This document shows, one piece after another, positions 17,934 through 26,515 of a DNA stretch of 64,000 bases. The stretch comes from Palleronia pelagia (GTDB taxonomy: Bacteria > Pseudomonadota > Alphaproteobacteria > Rhodobacterales > Rhodobacteraceae), in assembly GCF_900110115.1 (NCBI RefSeq), contig NZ_FOCM01000004.1, positions 1 through 64,000 of the forward strand. The letters are read 5' to 3'. Within the stretch, counting starts at the first letter, position 1; every line of letters starts with the position of its first letter. Under the pieces are notes generated by a model. It saw only the letters and a program-made list of their open reading frames with translations, had not been told where the DNA came from and searched no databases. The translations under genes and the position numbers were made by a program.

Positions 17934-19047
17934 CGTGGCCTTCCCCGTCATCCTCGGCGGTGCCGCGATAGAGCGGCGAGTCAGTGTAGCGGTGGACCCC
18001 GAACCGCGCCAGCACGCCCAGCGCGGCGGCCACCGGCACCGCGATCAGCAGGCCGACGAACCCGAAGACGGCGCCGAAAGCCGACAGCGCGAACAGCAGC
18101 CAGACCGGGTGCAGCCCCACGCTGGAGCCCACCAGCTTGGGCGTCAGGATGTTGCCCTCGATGAACTGGCCCGACTGGAAGATGGCCCAGACCGCGAGAA
18201 TCCACAGCCAGTCGCCCCAGAACTGGAACAGCGCCAAGCCGATGGCCAAAACGCCGCCGACCAGCGCGCCCACATAGGGGATGAAGGTCAGGAACCCGGC
18301 GATGGCCCCTACGACGAAGCCGAATTGCAGGCCGACCAGCGCCAAGGCGGCGGCATAGTAGATGCCGAGGATCAGGCAGACCGTGCCCTGCCCCCGGACG
18401 AAGGACGCCAGCGTGCGATCGATCTCGCGCGCCAGCTCGCGGATCGTGGGCGCGTGTTCACGGGGCAGCAGCTCGTCGATGCGGGCGACCATCTTGTCCC
18501 AGTCCAACAGCAGGTAGAACGCCACCACCGGCACGATGACCAGCAGGACCAGCGCGTTGACGATGCCGGAGAAGGAGGCCAGCGCCCCCTCGATCAGGGT
18601 GCCCGCGCGTTCGCGGATGGCGCCCGTCACCGAGGTCAGCGACCGGCTGAGCGTCTGCTCGATATCGCCGATGTCGGGGAACCGCTCGACAAGGCCGGGG
18701 AAGGTGCCGCTCAGCCAGACCTGAAGCCGCGCCACGTTCTCGGGCGCGCTTTCGATGATCGAGGCGATCCGCTCGACCAGCGACGCCGCCTGCGTGACCA
18801 GCGTCGGGATGACCAGCAGGCTGAGGGTGATGAACAGGATCAGGCCCAGCACCGTCATCAGCGCCACCGACACCACGCGGCTGAGGCCCAGCGTCTCGAA
18901 TCGGTCGGCCACGGGATCCAGCAGGTAGGCCACCGCCGCCCCCAGCAGGAACGGCAGGATCACGTCGCCCAGCCACCACAGCAGGACAAGCAGCACGACC
19001 AGCGCCGCGCCCCAATATTTCAACTGTTCGCGAACCGGCAGGGCCAT
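17926..19047 (-). CDS. AI-2E/PerM family membrane protein
   Basis: 373 residues with about seven or eight transmembrane helices in the AI-2E transporter-like/PerM pattern: helices near 12-50 and 60-80, a soluble helical segment at about 85-135, then a cluster at 145-350. The GFLTFIPYVGALVGG and GNILTPKLVGSSVGLHP motifs are typical of the family. The family name reflects proposed autoinducer-2 export in E. coli; many members have other or unknown transport roles. Start at the ATG giving MALPVREQL. It heads the overlapping run permease-hdaA-ppk. Confidence 0.85.
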   Translation of the reverse strand: MALPVREQLKYWGAALVVLLVLLWWLGDVILPFLLGAAVAYLLDPVADRFETLGLSRVVSVALMTVLGLILFITLSLLVIPTLVTQAASLVERIASIIESAPENVARLQVWLSGTFPGLVERFPDIGDIEQTLSRSLTSVTGAIRERAGTLIEGALASFSGIVNALVLLVIVPVVAFYLLLDWDKMVARIDELLPREHAPTIRELAREIDRTLASFVRGQGTVCLILGIYYAAALALVGLQFGFVVGAIAGFLTFIPYVGALVGGVLAIGLALFQFWGDWLWILAVWAIFQSGQFIEGNILTPKLVGSSVGLHPVWLLFALSAFGAVFGFVGLLIAVPVAAALGVLARFGVHRYTDSPLYRGTAEDDGEGHDG

Positions 19048-19232
19048 GGATCTTCTCTGTCTTGGACGCCTTCCTTGTCTTACGTCCCGCCCAACGGCGC
19101 AAGGCCCGCCGCCCCGGCCGCGCAAGATCACCACGGATCATATCGTCGGCCGCTCGCGGCCGCATCCGCTTGGCAAGCCGCGCGCTTTGATCTACCGCTG
19201 GGCCGCATTCAACGTTGGAAAGGCCCGCCCTT

Positions 19233-20570
19233 ATGCGTCTCAGCCGTTATTTCCTGCCGGTCCTGAAGGAAACGCCCGCCGAGGCGCAGATCGCGTCGCA
19301 CCGCTACATGTTGCGGGCGGGCATGATCAAGCAGGCCGCCGCCGGGATCTACTCGTGGCTGCCCCTGGGCTGGCGCGTGCTGAAGCGGATCGAGGACATC
19401 GTCCACCAGGAACAGCAGCGCGCGGGCCATATCCCGATGCTGATGCCCACGATCCAGTCCGCGGACCTGTGGCGCGAGTCCGGCCGCTATGACGCCTACG
19501 GCCCGGAAATGCTGCGCATCACCGATCGCCACGACCGCGACATGCTGTTCGGCCCCACCAACGAGGAGATGATCACCGACATCTTCCGCAGCCACGTGAG
19601 CAGCTACCGCGACCTGCCGCTGACGCTGTATCACATCCAGTGGAAATTCCGCGACGAGGTGCGCCCGCGCTTCGGCGTCATGCGGGGCCGCGAGTTCTAC
19701 ATGAAGGACGGCTACAACTTCGACGTGGACCGCGACGCGGCGCTGCATGCCTACAACCGCCATATGGTCACCTACCTGCGCAGCTACGAACGGATGGGCC
19801 TGAAGGCGATCCCGATGCGGGCCGATTCCGGTCCCATCGGCGGCGACAACACGCACGAGTTCCTGCTGCTGGCCGACACGGGTGAGAGCGAAGTCTTCTA
19901 CGACAGCGCCATCCTGGATCTGGAACTGGGCGACCGGGCCATCGACTTCGACAGCGTCGAGCAGTGCCAGGCCATCTGCGACGAGTGGACGGCCCCCTAC
20001 GCCCGCACCGACGAGACCCACGACCCGGCCCTGTTCGACCAGGTGCCCGAGGACCGGCGCCGCCAGTCGCGCGGCATCGAGGTGGGCCAGATCTTCTACT
20101 TCGGCACCAAGTATTCCGAGGCCATGGGCGCCCGCGTCACCAACAAGGATGGCGAGGTCGTACCGGTGCACATGGGCTCGCACGGGATCGGCGTCAGCCG
20201 CCTGGTGGGCGCGATCATCGAGGCCAACCACGACGACAAGGGCATCATCTGGCCCGAGCAGGTGACGCCGTTCCATTGCGGCATCGTCAACCTGCGCCAG
20301 GGCGACGGCGATTGCGACGCGGCCTGCGAACGGATCGAGGCGGCGCTGATCGAAAAGGGGCTCGACCCGCTCTACGACGACCGAGACACGCGCGCCGGCG
20401 GCAAGTTCGCCACCATGGACCTGATCGGTCTGCCTTGGCGCATCACCGTCGGGCCCCGCGGGTTGCAGAACGGCGTGGTCGAGCTGACCAGCCGCCGCAC
20501 CGGCGAAAGCGAAGAGATGTCCATCGACGCGGCCATCGACCGGATCGGACAGATCTACGCCGCCGCCTGA
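19233..20570 (+). CDS. proS: Prolyl-tRNA synthetase
   Basis: 445 residues, the short class II form without the editing insertion, typical of alphaproteobacteria. It charges tRNA-Pro. The class II core is clear: motif 1 around [20 protein letters not shown], motif 2 [21 protein letters not shown], and motif 3 [13 protein letters not shown]. The anticodon-binding domain covers the last 100 residues. The ATG at 19233 is chosen; an in-frame TTG 18 bases earlier is possible. It is divergent from the permease operon and 104 bases before dld. Confidence 0.96.
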   Translation: MRLSRYFLPVLKETPAEAQIASHRYMLRAGMIKQAAAGIYSWLPLGWRVLKRIEDIVHQEQQRAGHIPMLMPTIQSADLWRESGRYDAYGPEMLRITDRHDRDMLFGPTNEEMITDIFRSHVSSYRDLPLTLYHIQWKFRDEVRPRFGVMRGREFYMKDGYNFDVDRDAALHAYNRHMVTYLRSYERMGLKAIPMRADSGPIGGDNTHEFLLLADTGESEVFYDSAILDLELGDRAIDFDSVEQCQAICDEWTAPYARTDETHDPALFDQVPEDRRRQSRGIEVGQIFYFGTKYSEAMGARVTNKDGEVVPVHMGSHGIGVSRLVGAIIEANHDDKGIIWPEQVTPFHCGIVNLRQGDGDCDAACERIEAALIEKGLDPLYDDRDTRAGGKFATMDLIGLPWRITVGPRGLQNGVVELTSRRTGESEEMSIDAAIDRIGQIYAAA

Positions 20571-20674
20571 GCCCGGTTTTGCCCGGCGCAGCGCCGGACG
20601 AACCGACCGGGCCCAATCGTCGCAATCCGGTCCTGCCGGTTGACGCAGGGTCCCCGGATGCCTTTACAGGTTGC

Positions 20675-22363
20675 ATGTCCGATGCATCCCCCGCCCTGAT
20701 CGACCGCCTGCGCCAGATCGTCGGCCGCAAGCACTGCCTGACCGACCCGGCGCAGACCGAGCGCTATCGCAAGGGCTGGCGGTCGGGCGAAGGCGACGCC
20801 ATCGCGGTGGTGCGCCCGGGATCGCTGGTCGAGCAGTGGCGCGTTCTGCGCGCCTGCGTCGAGGCCGACACCATCGTCATCATGCAGGCCGCGAACACGG
20901 GGCTCACCGAAGGCTCGACCCCCAAGGGCGGCTATGACCGCGACGTGGTGATCGTTTCGACCCTGCGGCTGGACGGGATCCACCTGATCCGGGACGGGCG
21001 CCAGATCGTCGGTCTTCCGGGCAGCACGCTCTACAAGCTCGAGAAACTTCTCGACCCGCTGGGGCGTGAGCCGCACAGCGTCATCGGCTCGTCCTGCGTG
21101 GGCGCGTCGATCATCGGCGGCATCTGCAACAACTCGGGCGGCGCGCTGGTCCGGCGCGGCCCCGCCTATACCGAGCTTTCGGTCCACGCCCGGCTGAACG
21201 CCGATGGCAGGCTGGAGCTGGTCAACAATCTCGGGATCGACCTGGGCAACGACCCCGAGGAGATGCTGGAGACGCTGGAACACGGCGATTTCTGCCCCGA
21301 GCAGATCCACGACGACGCGGGCCGCGCGTCGGATGACGACTATGCCGCCCGCGTGCGCGAGGTCGACGCCGCCACGCCCGGACGGTTCAACGCCGATCCG
21401 CGCGGGCTGCACGAGGCTTCGGGATCGGCCGGGAAGCTCGCGGTCTTCGCCGTGAGGCTGGACACCTTCCCGACGGCCGAAGGGGCCAAGACCTATTACG
21501 TGGGCACCAACGACACGGCGCAACTGACCGCCCTGCGCCGTGCCCTGCTGAGCGAGCTGGAAGACCTGCCGATCAGCGGCGAATACGTCCATCGCGACTG
21601 CTTCGAGATCTCGCGCAAATACGGCAAGGATACGCTGCTGATGATCCACTGGCTGGGCACGTCGCGAATGCCCACGCTTTTCGGCATCAAGGAGTCGCTG
21701 GACGCGCGGTTTCACAAGATCGGACTGCTGCCGGGCAACCTGCTGGACCGGGTCATGCAGGGCCTGAGCCGCCTGTTCCCCGAGGCGCTGCCGAAGCGGC
21801 TTCTGCGGTTCCGCGACCGGTTCGAGCATCACCTGATCCTGAAGGTCGCCGGACCGAGCGCCGAGGCGACCGAGGAGATCCTGACCCGCACGGTGGGCGC
21901 GGACGGCTGGTTCCTGTGCGACCCGCACGAGGCGGCCAAGGCCACGCTCAACCGCTTCGCCGCCGCCGGGGCCGCCGCGCGCTATGACGTGATGCTGGGC
22001 ACGGACAGCGGCGGGCTGCTGCCGCTGGACATCGCGCTGCGCCGCAACGACGACGACTGGTTCGAAGTGCTGCCGCCGGACCTGGACGACCAGATCGCCG
22101 CCAAGATCTATTACGGCCATTTCCTGTGCCACGTGCTGCACCAGGATTACGTCCTCAAGGCCGGTGCGGACCCCGAGGCCGTGAAGGCGCGGATGCTGGA
22201 GATCCTGGACCGGCGCGGGGCGGAGTACCCGGCCGAGCACAACGTGGGCCACCTCTATGCGGCGAAACCGGCGCTGGTCGATCACTACAAGTGCTGCGAT
22301 CCGACGAATTCGTTCAACCCCGGTATCGGGAAGACCTCGCGCAAGAAGCACTGGGCGGCGTGA
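20675..22363 (+). CDS. dld: Quinone-dependent D-lactate dehydrogenase
   Basis: 562 residues, the length of the E. coli Dld type (571). This peripheral membrane flavoprotein oxidises D-lactate to pyruvate and passes electrons to quinone. The FAD-binding type 4 domain is N-terminal (AANTGLTEGSTP; GSSCVGASIIGGICNNSGGA). The C-terminal membrane-binding D-lactate dehydrogenase domain ends in NSFNPGIGKTSRKKHW. The start ATG gives MSDASPAL. It makes pyruvate, a substrate for the carboxylase also encoded in this window. Confidence 0.92.
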   Translation: MSDASPALIDRLRQIVGRKHCLTDPAQTERYRKGWRSGEGDAIAVVRPGSLVEQWRVLRACVEADTIVIMQAANTGLTEGSTPKGGYDRDVVIVSTLRLDGIHLIRDGRQIVGLPGSTLYKLEKLLDPLGREPHSVIGSSCVGASIIGGICNNSGGALVRRGPAYTELSVHARLNADGRLELVNNLGIDLGNDPEEMLETLEHGDFCPEQIHDDAGRASDDDYAARVREVDAATPGRFNADPRGLHEASGSAGKLAVFAVRLDTFPTAEGAKTYYVGTNDTAQLTALRRALLSELEDLPISGEYVHRDCFEISRKYGKDTLLMIHWLGTSRMPTLFGIKESLDARFHKIGLLPGNLLDRVMQGLSRLFPEALPKRLLRFRDRFEHHLILKVAGPSAEATEEILTRTVGADGWFLCDPHEAAKATLNRFAAAGAAARYDVMLGTDSGGLLPLDIALRRNDDDWFEVLPPDLDDQIAAKIYYGHFLCHVLHQDYVLKAGADPEAVKARMLEILDRRGAEYPAEHNVGHLYAAKPALVDHYKCCDPTNSFNPGIGKTSRKKHWAA

Positions 22364-22392
22364 CGGGGCTGCGCCGCGGCTGATCGGCAGGT

Positions 22393-22647
22393 CTAGCGCC
22401 GCCCCGCAAGCTCGAGGATCAATGTCCGCTTGTCCTTGTCCATGGGCGCCTCGATCCCCGCCTCCTTCGCGGCCTCGTAGACCTCGGCGCGGGTCCGGCC
22501 CAGCCATTCGGCGATGTCGTCCTCGACCGGGCCGTCCAGCGCGTCCAGCAACGCGTCCCGCGTCATGTCGGTATGCCCGCCCAGTTCGCGCACCGATCCC
22601 AGGTCGCGCAGCGCGTCCTTCGACAGCTCCGACAGCTCAACCGGCAT
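22393..22647 (-). CDS. Small Rho_N-like protein, coupled to the upstream Rho_N gene
   Basis: 84 residues. Residues 1-40 contain a motif matching the repeats of the upstream protein (SKDALRDLG, then TDMTRDALLDALDG). The rest is a helical acidic segment with AEVYEAAKEAGIEAP. It overlaps the upstream gene by 11 bases, with the ATG inside the AAGGATG that serves as ribosome-binding site, so translation is probably coupled. The function is unknown; the motif suggests a small helix-extended-loop-helix nucleic-acid or protein-binding unit. Confidence 0.6.
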   Translation of the reverse strand: MPVELSELSKDALRDLGSVRELGGHTDMTRDALLDALDGPVEDDIAEWLGRTRAEVYEAAKEAGIEAPMDKDKRTLILELAGRR

Positions 22648-23281
22648 CCTTCAGCGCCTCGACCAGATCGTCCTTGTCCATGTCCGACCGGCCATCGACA
22701 TCGTGGTCCTGCGCCATGTCGTAAAGCTCGTCTTTCGTCTTCGCCTCCAGCGACGCCTTCGAGCCCTTGCCGCGCCCGTTCCCGTCGGTGGCCTCGTCGA
22801 TGGCATCCAGCAGCTCGTCCTTGGCCATGTCCGACCGGCCGTCGATGTTCAGGTCCTGCGCCCGCTCCATCAGCATGTCCTTGGTGGGCCCGTCCTTCTT
22901 GATGCGCGCGACCTTATCCTTCACGTCGTCGGGCTGCTCCACGAACTGCCCCGAGCCGTCCTTCTTCTTCTGGGTCGAGCGGGCGTATTCATCCTCGGTC
23001 AGCAGCATGCGGACCTTGCGCGGCAAATACCGCTCACCCGATTCCAGCGCCGCGTCGCCCGACTTGGTGCCCCAGTCCTCCTCGGTCCATTCGTGCAGGT
23101 CGGTGTCGTCCTGGTCGGGGCCATCATCGGCATAGCCGCCGCCGCGCCGCTGGTATTCCTGCACGGCCATCTGCGCCTTGCGGGCGGACCACTGGCCGGG
23201 CTCGCCCCCCTTGTCGGACTGCGTGATCTCGTCTTTCACCTTCTCCCACAGGTCGGGGTCGGTCTTCTCGGCGCTGGACAT
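22637..23281 (-). CDS. DUF5872-like protein with two Rho_N repeats
   Basis: 214 residues, highly charged, no signal peptide. The N-terminal part (about 10-50) resembles DUF5872 (LWEKVKDEITQSDKGGEPGQ). Two tandem repeats at about 133-163 and 182-212 have the form TKDxLxxxAQDxxxDGRSDMxKDxLxxAI, the Rho termination factor N-terminal (SAP-like) fold. Each repeat contains DGRSDM (147-152 and 197-202). Such proteins are often annotated as stress-related or plasmid-stabilisation-like, but no role is established. Start at the ATG with GGAGAC upstream. Confidence 0.65.
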   Translation of the reverse strand: MSSAEKTDPDLWEKVKDEITQSDKGGEPGQWSARKAQMAVQEYQRRGGGYADDGPDQDDTDLHEWTEEDWGTKSGDAALESGERYLPRKVRMLLTEDEYARSTQKKKDGSGQFVEQPDDVKDKVARIKKDGPTKDMLMERAQDLNIDGRSDMAKDELLDAIDEATDGNGRGKGSKASLEAKTKDELYDMAQDHDVDGRSDMDKDDLVEALKDAG

Positions 23282-23405
23282 GGATGTCTCCTTCTTCGAT
23301 GCGGCCACAACGCCGATCAACACTGCGTGGGTTCCCCCTGCGGCAGAACGCCCGGGCCGGAACGCTCAAGGTGGCGCGACGTTGTCCGGGAAACGGAGGT
23401 TTTCC

Positions 23406-24611
23406 ATGACACGACTGATTTCAACGCTTCTTCTGGGCACCGCGCTGGCCGTGCCCGCCATGGCCGAGCAGCACGGCGAACCCGTCGAACAGGGGGCGAA
23501 GAACGTCCCCGAGTTCGAGCCCGCCTGGCCCAACCAGACCCGCGCGCCCGCGATGGACAGCGGCGTGACGCTGTCCACGCAGGTCGTCGCCGATGGCCTG
23601 ACGCATCCCTGGGGAGTCGAGGTCCTGCCCGACGGCAGCTACCTGGTGACCGAGCGCGCGGGCCAGCTGCGCCACATCACCCGCGAGGGCGAGCTAAATG
23701 ACCCGATCTCGGGCGTGCCCGAGGTGTTCAACCGCGACCAGGGCGGCCTTCTGGACGTGGCGCTGGCGCAGGATTTCGAGGACAGCCGGACGATCTACCT
23801 GACCTATTCCAAGCCCATGGGCGACGGGATGTCGGTGACCGCCGCCGCGCGGGGCACCCTGACCGAGGACATGAGCGCGCTGGAAGACGTGACCGACATC
23901 TTCGTGCAGACGCCGCCGTCGCCCACGGCCAAGCACTATGGCAGCCGCGTCGTCCTGGACGGCGATTATGCCTACATCACCACGGGCGAGCATTCGTCCA
24001 TGAGCGAACGCGGCAACGCGCAGGACCTGGACAAGACCTACGGCAAGGTCATCCGCGTGACGCTGGACGGCGAAACGCCCGACGACAACCCCTTCGCCGA
24101 CGAGGGCGAGACGGCCGCGCTGGTCTGGACGCTGGGTCATCGCAACGTGCAGGGCGCCGACATCCGGCCCGAAACCGGCGAGCTCTGGACTCTGGAACAC
24201 GGGCCCGCGGGCGGTGACGAGCTGAACAAGATCACCGCTGGCGAAAACTACGGCTGGCCGGTGGTCAGCTACGGCCAGCAGTATTCCGGATCGCCCATCG
24301 GCAGCGGCGATCCCCGCGCCGAAGGGTTCGTCGAGCCGCAATATTACTGGGATCCCGTCATCGCGCCGGGCGGCTTCGCCTTCTACGACGGCGAGATGTT
24401 CGCCGAGTGGGAGGGCGACGTGCTGGCCAGTTCGCTTTATCCGGGCGGGCTGGTGCGGCTGAGCCTGGAAGGCGACCGCGTCGCCGGGGAAGAGCGGTTC
24501 CTGCCCGAGATCGGCCGGGTCCGCGATGTCGAGATCGACCAGGACGGGGCGATCCTGCTGCTGACCGACAAGAGCAACGGCGAGCTGGTGCGCGTCACCC
24601 CCGGCGGCTGA
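23406..24611 (+). CDS. PQQ-dependent sugar dehydrogenase (soluble glucose/sorbosone dehydrogenase family)
   Basis: 401 residues with a signal peptide (1-20, cleavage after AMA), so periplasmic. The beta-propeller of the GSDH family is seen in THPWGVEVLPDGSYLVTERA, TLGHRNVQG, LEHGPAGGDELNK and NYGWPVVSYG. E. coli YliI/Asd, a PQQ-dependent aldose dehydrogenase, is the nearest well-known homologue type. Activity would require PQQ, whose biosynthetic genes are not in this window. The start ATG has a GGAGG ribosome-binding site. Confidence 0.88.
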   Translation: MTRLISTLLLGTALAVPAMAEQHGEPVEQGAKNVPEFEPAWPNQTRAPAMDSGVTLSTQVVADGLTHPWGVEVLPDGSYLVTERAGQLRHITREGELNDPISGVPEVFNRDQGGLLDVALAQDFEDSRTIYLTYSKPMGDGMSVTAAARGTLTEDMSALEDVTDIFVQTPPSPTAKHYGSRVVLDGDYAYITTGEHSSMSERGNAQDLDKTYGKVIRVTLDGETPDDNPFADEGETAALVWTLGHRNVQGADIRPETGELWTLEHGPAGGDELNKITAGENYGWPVVSYGQQYSGSPIGSGDPRAEGFVEPQYYWDPVIAPGGFAFYDGEMFAEWEGDVLASSLYPGGLVRLSLEGDRVAGEERFLPEIGRVRDVEIDQDGAILLLTDKSNGELVRVTPGG

Positions 24612-24624
24612 GCCCGCCCCGCCG

Positions 24625-24963
24625 CTACAGCTCGATCTCGCCCTCGGGAGGGTCCGGTGGGACAGGGTCGGACTTGCGGCGGATGATGATATCGCCATTC
24701 GGCAGGACCTCGGGCGGGTGATACCGGCCGAGGTCTTCGATTCCCAACCCCTCGAAATCCCACTCGCGCAGGGTTTCGGCCAGGTCGCGCATGGCCGGCT
24801 CGACCTCGCCCATGAGGCCCCGCAGCAGGCGGCGCGCACCCTCGGACAGCAGGTCGACCCCTTCCGAGATATCGCTGTCGTCCCCGGTATCGGGCGTTTC
24901 CTGTGCAAAGGCGGGACCACCGATGGCGGCCAGGACGGCAAGGATCAAAGCAATGTGTTTCAT
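24625..24963 (-). CDS. Small exported acidic protein of unknown function
   Basis: 112 residues. Signal peptide at 1-20 (cleavage after AFA), then an acidic amphipathic helix (about 35-70; LLSEGARRLLRGLMGEVEPA) and a proline-rich acidic tail with NGDIIIRRK. The small size, secretion signal and helix are all that can be said. It lies 13 bases from the convergent end of the sugar dehydrogenase gene and 83 bases after the divergent-domain DjlA-like gene on the same strand. Similar short proteins are annotated as hypothetical in Rhodobacterales. Confidence 0.65.
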   Translation of the reverse strand: MKHIALILAVLAAIGGPAFAQETPDTGDDSDISEGVDLLSEGARRLLRGLMGEVEPAMRDLAETLREWDFEGLGIEDLGRYHPPEVLPNGDIIIRRKSDPVPPDPPEGEIEL

Positions 24964-25046
24964 GGCGCCGAGCCTACGCCGGTCGTGGCCCCAGCCCAAG
25001 CGTTTCGATGCGGCCCCCGCGACGCCCGCGATCCGGCCCAACCCCG

Positions 25047-25727
25047 TCAGGCCGCGTCGCCCGTGATTTCCTCGTAGGCGCGGTTGATCGCCACCAGCCG
25101 CCGTTCGGCCAGGCGCACCGCCTCGGGCGGGACACCGCGGGCCACCATGCGGTCGGGATGGCTGTCGCGCACGAGCTGGCGCCAGCGCTTCTTCGCCTCG
25201 GCCGCGCTGGCCCCGGGATCGAGCCCCAGCACCTCGTAGGGATCCGGCTCGGCATCCTGGACAAAGCGCGCGCGCAGGGCGCGGTACTGCCGATCGTCGA
25301 GCTCGAAGATATCGCGCACGCGGCCCAGGAACCGGTCCTCGTCCGGGTGGAACGTGCCGTCGGCCATGGCAATGTGGAACAGCCCCTCCATCAGGTCGCA
25401 CAGCACACGGTCGCCCGCCGCGAACATGGACCGTATGGACCTGGCGTAATCCTCGAACCCCGCCACGTCCTGACGGGCCAGGTTGAACACACGGGCCGCC
25501 GAAGCCTCGTCCTCGGGCGCGATATGAAAGACCTCGCGGAAGGCGGCGACCTCGTTGCGGGTCACGGTGCCGTCGGCCTTGGCCATCTTGGCCCCCAGCC
25601 CGATGACGGCGATGGTGAAGGCCACGCCGCGTTCGCGCGGTCCGCGCAGTCGATCGAACACGCGGGCCAGGCTTTCGCCTGCGGCCAGCGCGGCAACGGC
25701 GTCCGAGATGCGTTGCCAGATCGACAT
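25047..25727 (-). CDS. DjlA-like protein: TerB domain plus J domain
   Basis: 226 residues. Residues about 30-140 form a TerB/tellurite-resistance-like helical domain (IAVIGLGAKMAKADGTVTRNE). Residues about 160-226 are a DnaJ domain with the HPD tripeptide (SHPDRM) and closing NRAYEEI, so it should stimulate DnaK. Unlike E. coli DjlA there is no clear N-terminal transmembrane helix, only a weakly hydrophobic start. It lies 10 bases after the VOC-family gene on the same strand, so the two are likely co-transcribed. Confidence 0.85.
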   Translation of the reverse strand: MSIWQRISDAVAALAAGESLARVFDRLRGPRERGVAFTIAVIGLGAKMAKADGTVTRNEVAAFREVFHIAPEDEASAARVFNLARQDVAGFEDYARSIRSMFAAGDRVLCDLMEGLFHIAMADGTFHPDEDRFLGRVRDIFELDDRQYRALRARFVQDAEPDPYEVLGLDPGASAAEAKKRWRQLVRDSHPDRMVARGVPPEAVRLAERRLVAINRAYEEITGDAA

Positions 25728-25737
25728 GTCCGGCAGT

Positions 25738-26367
25738 CTAGGCGGTTTCTGTCAGGCTGGACAGCGCGACCAGCCCCCGCGGCGTGACGATTTCCGCCTC
25801 GAGCGAGGGATGCGCGCTCACCTCGATGGCGACCTTCGGCATCTGGGCCAGCGCGGGCCACTCGGCGCGCAGCCGCTCGGCGTCGGGATGGCGCAGGACC
25901 ACGCGCTTCATCTTGCAGCCCCGTTCGGTCAGGCGGGATTGCGCGCGCGCGCCCTTCCACTGCATCAGAGCGGGCAGGACGTTGTCGAAGGGCAGCATGC
26001 CATCGGCGGGTACGGCCATGGACCATTCCAGCCCGCCCCGTTCGAACTGGGTCAGCTCGCCCATGCCCATGGGCGCCTCGGCCATCTGGCCGCGCAGGTC
26101 CTTGGCGCGCACGACCCAGTTGCCCAGGCGCGGCGGGCCGCTGAAGCCATCCAGGCCGAACCAGCGGGTCCGGCCGGGCTTGGGCGCGTCGGGGTCGACG
26201 GCGATCACCTCGAGGTAGCAGTCCTCGCCTAGCGACAGCAGCCGGTTATGGGTGCCCATGAGCGCGTGGCTGCCGCCCGCCTCCAGCGGGACGCCCAGCA
26301 TCTCCTCGACGGCGCGGCTGCCCTCGTCGAGCGTTTCGGCCAGAACGACCACGTGATCCAGTTGCAT
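25738..26367 (-). CDS. VOC-superfamily (glyoxalase-like domain) protein
   Basis: 209 residues. The start LDHVVVLAETLDEG and the central WFGLDGF and GLEWSMAVP match the glyoxalase-like domain family (PF13468 type), which shares the vicinal oxygen chelate fold. Substrate and metal are unknown. The in-frame sequence upstream of the chosen ATG is not homologous to the family. It is followed closely by the DjlA-like gene. The intergenic 26368-26515 separates it from mcm on the same strand. Confidence 0.75.
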   Translation of the reverse strand: MQLDHVVVLAETLDEGSRAVEEMLGVPLEAGGSHALMGTHNRLLSLGEDCYLEVIAVDPDAPKPGRTRWFGLDGFSGPPRLGNWVVRAKDLRGQMAEAPMGMGELTQFERGGLEWSMAVPADGMLPFDNVLPALMQWKGARAQSRLTERGCKMKRVVLRHPDAERLRAEWPALAQMPKVAIEVSAHPSLEAEIVTPRGLVALSSLTETA

Positions 26368-26515
26368 GAAAGATGCCTTTCCCGCCCGTCCCTTGGCCGA
26401 AACGGGCCATAAATTTCGGGATGCAGGGCAAGGGGCCCGGCCAGTTGTGCGCAACCTGACCGAAGCCGGGGGCGCGTGCAACCGGATGGATCAGCACACC
26501 TTCGCGACCGGCTGT

